The notes under the pieces: generated by a model
Told to the model about the DNA's origin: nothing
Database searches by the model: none
Seen by the model: the letters and a program-made list of their open reading frames with translations, nothing else
Position numbers and translations under genes: made by a program
Shown: positions 32,567-33,898 of the stretch, one piece after another
Position numbering within the stretch: position 1 is the first letter of the stretch
Layout: every line of letters starts with the position of its first letter
Source of the DNA: a virus
Strand: one strand, 5' to 3'
IMG/VR virus record: IMGVR_UViG_3300032092_000127
Coordinates: 1 to 33,898 of that record
Length of the DNA stretch: 33,898 nucleotides

Positions 32567-32712
32567 TAGTCTTGGTCTCCTTCGCCAAACAGCTCTTCGG
32601 GGGTTGCACAGTCGAGGGGTAGCTCCACCACCTCAGTGATAGCGTCGTATATGCAAGGGGTGTCGGTCTCGTCATCGAACGAGGGGACGAAAAACAGGGT
32701 CAGCTTCTTCAT
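32566..32712 (-). CDS. 48-residue acidic protein, first gene of operon P2
   Basis: Starts at ATG 32712; the only ribosome site seen is AGAAGG about 11 bases upstream, at the end of a structured leader. Begins M-K-K-L-T-L-F-F-V-P-S-F-D-D-E-T-D-T-P and ends E-E-L-F-G-E-G-D-Q-D; a beta strand then an acidic tail. The frame extends to 32859 but that part runs back through the promoter, so the short form is chosen. Function unknown. Confidence 0.6.
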   Translation of the reverse strand: MKKLTLFFVPSFDDETDTPCIYDAITEVVELPLDCATPEELFGEGDQD

Positions 32713-32737
32713 GGTCGTTGTCCTTCTCCAAATGACG

Positions 32738-32788
32738 CCCTGCCTCCAAGCAGGGCTAATACGTATTAGGGGCAAGCACACCTTGCCC
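32738..32788 (-). promoter_or_regulatory. Structured leader of operon P2: three adjacent inverted repeats
   Basis: In plus-strand order: CCCTGC/GCAGGG (32738-32743 and 32750-32755), the palindrome CTAATACGTATTAG (32756-32769), and GGGCAAG/CTTGCCC (32770-32776 and 32782-32788). They lie side by side with no gap, downstream of promoter P2 and upstream of the first start. No T-run follows, so it is not a simple terminator. It could be an RNA control element or a set of protein-binding sites. Confidence 0.6.
32756..32769. promoter_or_regulatory. CTAATACGTATTAG palindrome in the P2 leader
   Basis: Exact copy, about 60 bp downstream of the -10 box of promoter P2 and between two hairpins. The P1 leader carries a one-mismatch copy at a similar distance from its promoter. 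Confidence 0.65.
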
Positions 32789-32817
32789 AAGTTGCGGTAC
32801 GGACAAAGGGTCCGCGC

Positions 32818-32869
32818 CGTTTTTTCTTTTATTGTAGCACAAAACCCTGTTTGAGTCAAGGGGTTTTGG
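32818..32869 (-). promoter_or_regulatory. Promoter P2, near-copy of P1
   Basis: Minus-strand TTGACT (32859-32854), 17-base spacer, TACAAT (32836-32831), then the same A-rich start region as P1. The 52-base element matches P1 at 48 positions. The inverted repeat AAAACCC...GGGTTTT flanks the -35 box here too. Drives the seven small genes from 32712 to 31111. Confidence 0.8.
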
Positions 32870-33273
32870 GTATAGGACGAAAGGTGTAACTATATCAGTG
32901 GGTTAGGGGGATGTCTTAAATGAAAGCGGTTGTAAGGCAATGATTGCGATTGGCACTTGCAAATGAACGCGTGGAAAATCAAAGGTTTGCGGGGGGATAT
33001 ACCCCTATATATATATATTGTTCAAAAAAGAGTACTTTTCAAACAAAAGAGCTCCCCCCAAAGGGAATGAGGGTTTTATACTGTTCACTTGCGAGGAGGC
33101 TCGACGCCCCACTGCTTTTCGGCTGCGTTATGCTTTCCCCAACTTACTTTGCACAATAGGGGTTAAGTCGTTGAAATCACAGCGAAAGCCTTCTTTCAAT
33201 ACCACTCACAATACCCCCATATTTCTAACATTAGGTTTCGCGCTTTTTTGGTTTGACGGGGGCGAGCAAAAAG

Positions 33274-33295
33274 TGCTAACACGTACGTGTTAGCA
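33274..33295 (-). terminator. 22-bp perfect palindrome, terminator-like on the minus strand
   Basis: Each half reads TGCTAACACGT followed by its complement. On the minus strand it is followed by C and TTTTT (33272-33268 region), so it would act as a terminator for leftward transcripts; on the plus strand no T-run follows. Its outer bases CTAACACG/CGTGTTAG resemble the half-sites of the 14-bp palindrome (CTAATACG/CGTATTAG), so it may instead be a protein site. Confidence 0.55.
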
Positions 33296-33303
33296 GTTCA
33301 GGA

Positions 33304-33317
33304 CTAATACGTATTAG
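33304..33317. promoter_or_regulatory. CTAATACGTATTAG palindrome in the gene-free region (first copy)
   Basis: Exact copy eight bases after the 22-bp palindrome, followed 22 bases later by the first 21-bp direct repeat. Confidence 0.65.
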
Positions 33318-33339
33318 CTCTGACTAGCGGCGTCACCGC

Positions 33340-33533
33340 ACACATCCGGGTACTGTCACGAACGAGGTCCTCTGAGCGGGCCTAATACGTATTAGGCGTG
33401 ACCATACAAGCCTGTGGGTAGCTTCGTATGCGTAGTGAGTCTGGCGCACACATCCGGGAACTGTCATGTACGGGGTCGCGTGATCGAGTCAGGTGCCAGC
33501 CAGCCGCAGCATACACATCCGGGTACTGTCACG
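33340..33533 (+). repeat. Three 21-bp direct repeats
   Basis: Copies at 33340-33360, 33448-33468 and 33513-33533 share ACACATCCGGGTACTGTCA followed by C/T-G; the middle copy has two substitutions. Spacing (108 and 65 bp between starts) is uneven and not a multiple of one helical turn. No open gene covers them. They look like binding sites for one protein. Confidence 0.85.
33382..33395. promoter_or_regulatory. CTAATACGTATTAG palindrome in the gene-free region (second copy)
   Basis: Exact copy; here the symmetry extends one base each side to 16 bp. It lies between the first and second 21-bp direct repeats. Confidence 0.65.
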
Positions 33534-33551
33534 GCGGCGTGGCGCGGGCAC

Positions 33552-33584
33552 AAAAAAACCCCGCCGACCAAATGGCCGGCGGGG
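33552..33584 (-). terminator. Rho-independent terminator after the right-edge gene
   Basis: Minus-strand stem CCCCGCCG (33559-33566) with CGGCGGGG (33577-33584), extended inward by a CC/GG pair across one mismatch, followed by seven T (33558-33552). It begins ten bases past the stop of the gene at 33594. Confidence 0.88.
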
Positions 33585-33593
33585 CGAAGGCGA

Positions 33594-33898
33594 TTATTTG
33601 TCAGCGAGCAATTCGCGCGGGTCAATGTTGTTTGCTTTGAGCCACACGGTCATGGCATCAGCAAGCGTCATGTCGCTATCGGAAACGTCTTCCGCTTTGT
33701 GAAGGCGCTTGTACATGGCCGGGATCGTGTCCTTGAGCCATGCCGCTGTGGTGCGCGCCTTGTTTGTGTTGGCATCGCGCGGCTGGCCACGCTTGCCTTG
33801 CGCCCATTCGCGAATGTAACGCTCCACCATTGACACGTTACTGTGGCCGGCCACCTTGGCCGCGCTCCGGATTATCTCCAAATCCGCTTTGAGCGCAT
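33594..33898 (-). CDS. Unrecognised protein, 5' end outside the window
   Basis: At least 101 codons, open to the right edge; the only internal start is TTG at 33881 and the upstream residues (A-L-K-A-D-L) fit the same helix, so the true start is probably outside. The segment I-I-R-S-A-A-K-V-A-G-H-S-N-V-S-M-V-E-R-Y-I-R-E-W looks like a helix-turn-helix, followed by a basic Gln/Lys/Arg linker and a helical C-terminus ending D-P-R-E-L-L-A-D-K. It may bind the repeats next to it, but there is no direct evidence. It does not match the C-terminus of tyrosine recombinases well despite G-H-S-x-V-S. Confidence 0.6.
   Translation of the reverse strand, partial: ALKADLEIIRSAAKVAGHSNVSMVERYIREWAQGKRGQPRDANTNKARTTAAWLKDTIPAMYKRLHKAEDVSDSDMTLADAMTVWLKANNIDPRELLADK

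Larger units (their letters stand above)
32870..33551. other. Gene-free control or origin-like region
   Basis: No frame here has a ribosome site and convincing composition. Contents in order: a G-rich stretch (32918-32925), the short hairpin GGGG-ATATA-CCCC followed by the AT run TATATATATATAT (about 32993-33019), a 22-bp perfect palindrome, two CTAATACGTATTAG palindromes and three 21-bp direct repeats. An AT-rich tract beside direct repeats and palindromes is how many phage and plasmid origins look, but a regulatory or recombination role is also possible. Confidence 0.5.

Noticed and set aside
33340-33533. CRISPR array
   Set aside because: Only three repeats with unequal spacing (108 and 65 bp), no conserved spacer length and no cas genes; the Cas4-like nuclease is of the phage recombination kind.
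33414-33833. 139-codon plus-strand frame across the direct repeats and terminator
   Set aside because: It crosses a strong hairpin terminator and lies antisense to the right-edge gene; no ribosome site.
33594-33898. Integrase C-terminus (G-H-S-x-V-S with a later R-Y)
   Set aside because: The R...H-x-x-R...Y order of tyrosine recombinases is not seen and about 75 more residues follow.

Overview
The window is part of a tailed double-stranded DNA phage (Caudoviricetes) genome, probably of an environmental phage infecting a Gram-negative bacterium. The reasons are the tight gene packing with ATGA/TGATG overlaps, the block of virion-type genes, a phage replisome (primase-helicase, family A DNA polymerase, SNF2 helicase, nucleases) and a long run of tiny accessory genes. 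No terminase, portal, capsid, lysis, integrase or tRNA gene is seen. Both ends cut through genes, so this is a fragment. Host and lifestyle are inference; no homology search was possible.

Right-pointing half (1-13744): the end of a structural gene, a beta-rich spike-like protein, three low-complexity virion proteins with internal repeats, and a 2394-residue polyvalent virion protein with an HExxGH protease-like motif. A 73-codon reading frame (7932-8153) nested in the +1 frame of the giant gene looks more like real coding sequence than the Ala/Gly-rich frame that covers it. A hairpin with a T-run on the minus strand (13743-13785) sits where the two gene blocks converge.

Left-pointing half (33000-13818): four sigma70-like promoters define four probable operons. 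P4 (18480-18508) drives a conserved coiled-coil protein, a probable ssDNA-binding protein, an HTH regulator, the primase-helicase and a small basic protein. P3 (26264-26290) drives a VRR-NUC nuclease, small proteins including a 47-residue membrane peptide, DNA polymerase A, a methyltransferase, a GcrA-like HTH peptide, a glycosyltransferase, an HTH-DUF6378-like protein, a Cas4-like nuclease, an HNH-like protein and the SNF2 helicase. P1 (31045-31096) drives a MoxR-type AAA+ ATPase, a metallopeptidase-VWA protein and a DUF3150-like protein, then small genes including a ribbon-helix-helix-like regulator, closed by a terminator at 26295-26319. P2 (32818-32869) drives seven very small genes.

Right end (32713-33593): about 880 bp without a convincing gene. 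It holds the P2 promoter and a structured leader, an AT-rich tract, a 22-bp perfect palindrome, two copies of the palindrome CTAATACGTATTAG and three copies of a 21-bp direct repeat. The same 14-bp palindrome, or a one-mismatch form, recurs in the leaders of the P1 and P2 operons and between two genes of the P1 operon, which suggests one regulator or replication factor acting across the right third of the window. Promoters P1 and P2 are near-identical over 52 bp. The right edge carries the 3' part of an unrecognised gene with its own terminator.
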